Shown here piece after piece: positions 61,415 to 64,000 of a DNA stretch of 64,000 nucleotides. Source of the stretch: Plasmodium coatneyi. Lineage: Eukaryota > Apicomplexa > Aconoidasida > Haemosporida > Plasmodiidae. The stretch is taken from the NCBI RefSeq assembly GCF_001680005.1, contig NC_033562.1, positions 1,819,612 through 1,883,611 of the forward strand. The letters run 5' to 3'. Position numbers and translations under genes: made by a program. The stretch's first letter is position 1. Each line of letters opens with the position of its first letter. The notes beneath the pieces are model-generated. The model was not told the DNA's origin and made no database searches. It saw nothing but the letters and a program-made list of their open reading frames with translations.

Positions 61415-63253
61415 CATTTGGTCATATATACCAATTTCAGAAGCAAACAACAAACACAAACATAGACAAATATAAAAAATTGGAAGGAGGAAGAATGGAA
61501 GGGAAGGAAATGGCGCAGTTGTTCTTGCATCCTTTTTTTTTTTTTATGAACAAATGTTGTACATTATTATCAAGATTTCCATACATTTGTTTACATAGGA
61601 ACTCTCTCATTTTGCGTTATACTATCTTTTTGTGTGCGTGTCTGTGCATAGAATAATGGGTGTCTGTGTATACATTAACGAATGTCTGTTCATACATGCA
61701 CAAAACAGTTACGTACAGAAAACGTACGTACAATATATCTACGTACAGAAAAGGTACGTACAATACATCTACGTACAGAAAAGGTACGTGCAATACATCT
61801 ACGTACAGAACACTTACGTACAGAAAAGGTACGTACAACACGTAGAATGTACAATACTTGTAGTGCACGTACTCATATTGATGGGAACACTCATATTGAT
61901 TGGAATGGGTACAAATATAAATGAGGAAGAAAAGTTCCATGTGCTCTCTGTGCTGCACATGCGTGCATGAATTAACATAAAATGTAGGAAGAATTCTGTC
62001 CTGATTACAGAAGGGAAAGTTCCGATCACAGCACTTACATCATCCCTTCCATCAGGGGGACTCCTTTAATAAACTTCCCCCTTGCATTCCCTTATATATA
62101 GTACTTGTGCAATAGTATGGTTATTTATAGAAAATTGGAAAAAAAAATTTTCCAAAGAGAATTTTACACTTATATAATTGTAATATCATGAATATTACAA
62201 TCAACACTCACTACAATGGAACAGCAGGGAACTTATAAACTCCATTCACCCTTTCACCTTATATATGTAACGCATTGTTCCTGAATTTTACTTATAACCC
62301 TCAAAAGAGGGGGGGGAAGGGAAGTAATGTATGCATATGTGCAACGACTAAATACATATATACTATATATATATGTAATGTATATATATATATATATGTA
62401 TATAAATCTTTTCCCCCTGCTTCCACACATACATATATATGAATAAATGAGTATTTTTTTTCGTATATATACACACACACTCTCCGTGTGGAGTTATATA
62501 TATGCATATGTGCATACATTAATTTTGCACTATATATGGGGTTGAGCTACTTCCATTAAAGACTAATAAATATGAATAAATACTAAATAAATATTGAATA
62601 AATATGGATAAATGTGGGCACTCGATAAAAAGGGTAGGATGATCTGTGTATATATGAACTATATATATTAATATTTTCTAATAACCCTACCCTTTTAAAA
62701 CACACACGACAATAAAACACAACAACAACAATTAAAGCATAAATGAATAGAATATATGCTAAAAAATTTTCTATCAAAAGGGTATTATATGATTATATAT
62801 CAAAAGAGGGATGCGCATGATATAAATAATATATATAATGCTCCAATATACACGATCCAATGCACAACGTATACAATGTACAAGGTGTACAATGTACAAA
62901 GTGTAAAATGTGCACATATAATAACTTAATACATATGCATATAATGTGTTAGCCCTACTCGAAAAATTAAAACAACACATATATATACTACTGCTGAAGA
63001 AGGAAGAAAGAAAAATAAAAATTTCCAATATTCCACAACCTTCCACACTTCCGCATTCCATACACTTACCATTCATCCAAACTTACAATCCAATTCAATC
63101 ATACAATACAATCATCATCCTAAGGAAGAAACAAACAAAGATTTCACACCATCCCTTTATAAGGAGTGAATAGATATATATAAGCAACCCCCCCCCAAAA
63201 AAAAGTGTTCACCATTTACAAGAGAAGAAAAATATATAACACACACATAAACA
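61415..63253. other. Subtelomeric spacer and KIR-type 5' flank
   Basis: It holds the 30-bp tandem repeat at 61711-61845, AT-rich spacer with (TA)n (62350-62410), and from about 63030 a KIR 5' flank (CACTTACCATTCATCCAAACTT, AATCATCATCCTAAGGAAGA) like those before KIR 5 and KIR 6. No complete gene. Confidence 0.6.
61711..61845. repeat. 30-bp tandem repeat, about 4.5 copies
   Basis: Unit ACGTACAGAAAAGGTACGTA followed by CAATACATCT. Each unit contains ACGTAC and GTACGT, so it is partly self-complementary. It is open in all three plus frames and in a minus frame, with no sign of being coding. Confidence 0.93.
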
Positions 63254-63271
63254 ATGGTCACAACATTAGAG
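63254..63271 (+). pseudogene. KIR: KIR first exon truncated by the telomere
   Basis: ATG and five codons (MVTTLE) followed by a GT donor, in the usual A-rich context (ACAATGG) and behind a KIR-type 5' flank. Intron 1 runs for about 120 bases and then passes into telomeric repeat at 63393. The ectodomain, membrane and tail exons are missing. The short exon alone would be weak evidence; the shared flank makes it credible. Confidence 0.6.
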
Positions 63272-63392
63272 GTTTAATTTTTTATTTAAAAATTGATGCA
63301 CAAATATAATAAGTAGAATATTATACGTATTATATAATGGAAGAAAGAATGTGTGACAAATACATAGGAGTACATATATACATGTGTACATA

Positions 63393-64000
<608 letters not shown>

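Noticed and set aside
61617..61970. 112- and 113-codon ORFs on both strands
   Set aside because: All frames of the 30-bp repeat happen to be open; no coding sign on either strand.

Overview
The window is a chromosome end of a simian malaria parasite of the Plasmodium knowlesi clade (P. knowlesi or the close relative P. coatneyi; the sequence alone does not decide). It is AT-rich with long homopolymers and TA-rich stretches, its genes are split by short GT..AG introns, it carries the two variant families typical of this clade (KIR and SICAvar), and it ends in a GGGTTTA/GGGTTCA telomeric tract at 63393-64000. No housekeeping genes, tRNAs or rRNAs were seen.

Layout from left to right: the 3' end of an unidentified gene (1-102); KIR 1 (+); KIR 2 (-); a gene-poor gap; KIR 3, 4 and 5 (+); SICAvar A (-), tail-to-tail with KIR 5; a two-exon exported-protein gene (-) at 24.3-25.5 kb; KIR 6, 7, 8 and 9 (+); SICAvar B (-), tail-to-tail with KIR 9; two orphan KIR cytoplasmic-tail exons (46.2-47.1 kb); KIR 10, 11 (broken by one stop), 12 and 13 (+); a second two-exon exported-protein gene (60.6-61.4 kb, +); a KIR promoter and first exon cut off by the telomere (63254); and the telomere.

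Every KIR follows one plan: a first exon of 9-36 nt, a long exon with the Cys-rich ectodomain that ends in a membrane segment and ..LYK at the donor site, then a tail exon starting Y-N-L-L-P, Y-K-P-W, Y-H/Y-D or H-T-S-L, with a basic R/K block, an acidic Thr/Ser/Asp block and a closing N-I-x-Y-x-x-M/T. KIR 8 and KIR 12 carry two ectodomains. SICAvar A and B end in the conserved membrane exon (..MSYLLWK) and the cytoplasmic exon YFGML..RKRYRRA..MIIDIHLEVLNECQKGD. KIR and SICAvar proteins are displayed on the infected erythrocyte and vary antigenically; the exported proteins probably act in the host cell.

The most notable observation is that two KIR genes carry a juxtamembrane stretch that reads like a host protein. 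KIR 3 has a segment like the AHNAK repeat, and KIR 12 has three tandem copies of a decapeptide like the RRBP1 (p180 ribosome receptor) repeat. In both, and only in these two, the stalk and membrane segment lie on a separate exon entered through a phase-1 intron, so the host-like sequence looks like an exchangeable exon cassette. Host mimicry in KIR proteins (CD99) is established for P. knowlesi; I know of no description of these two targets. Other notable points are a KIR truncated by the telomere, a duplicated KIR-SICAvar tail-to-tail module, frameshifts in the SICAvar B tail repeats, a mosaic KIR 13, orphan tail exons, and shared repeat families inside KIR and SICAvar introns.
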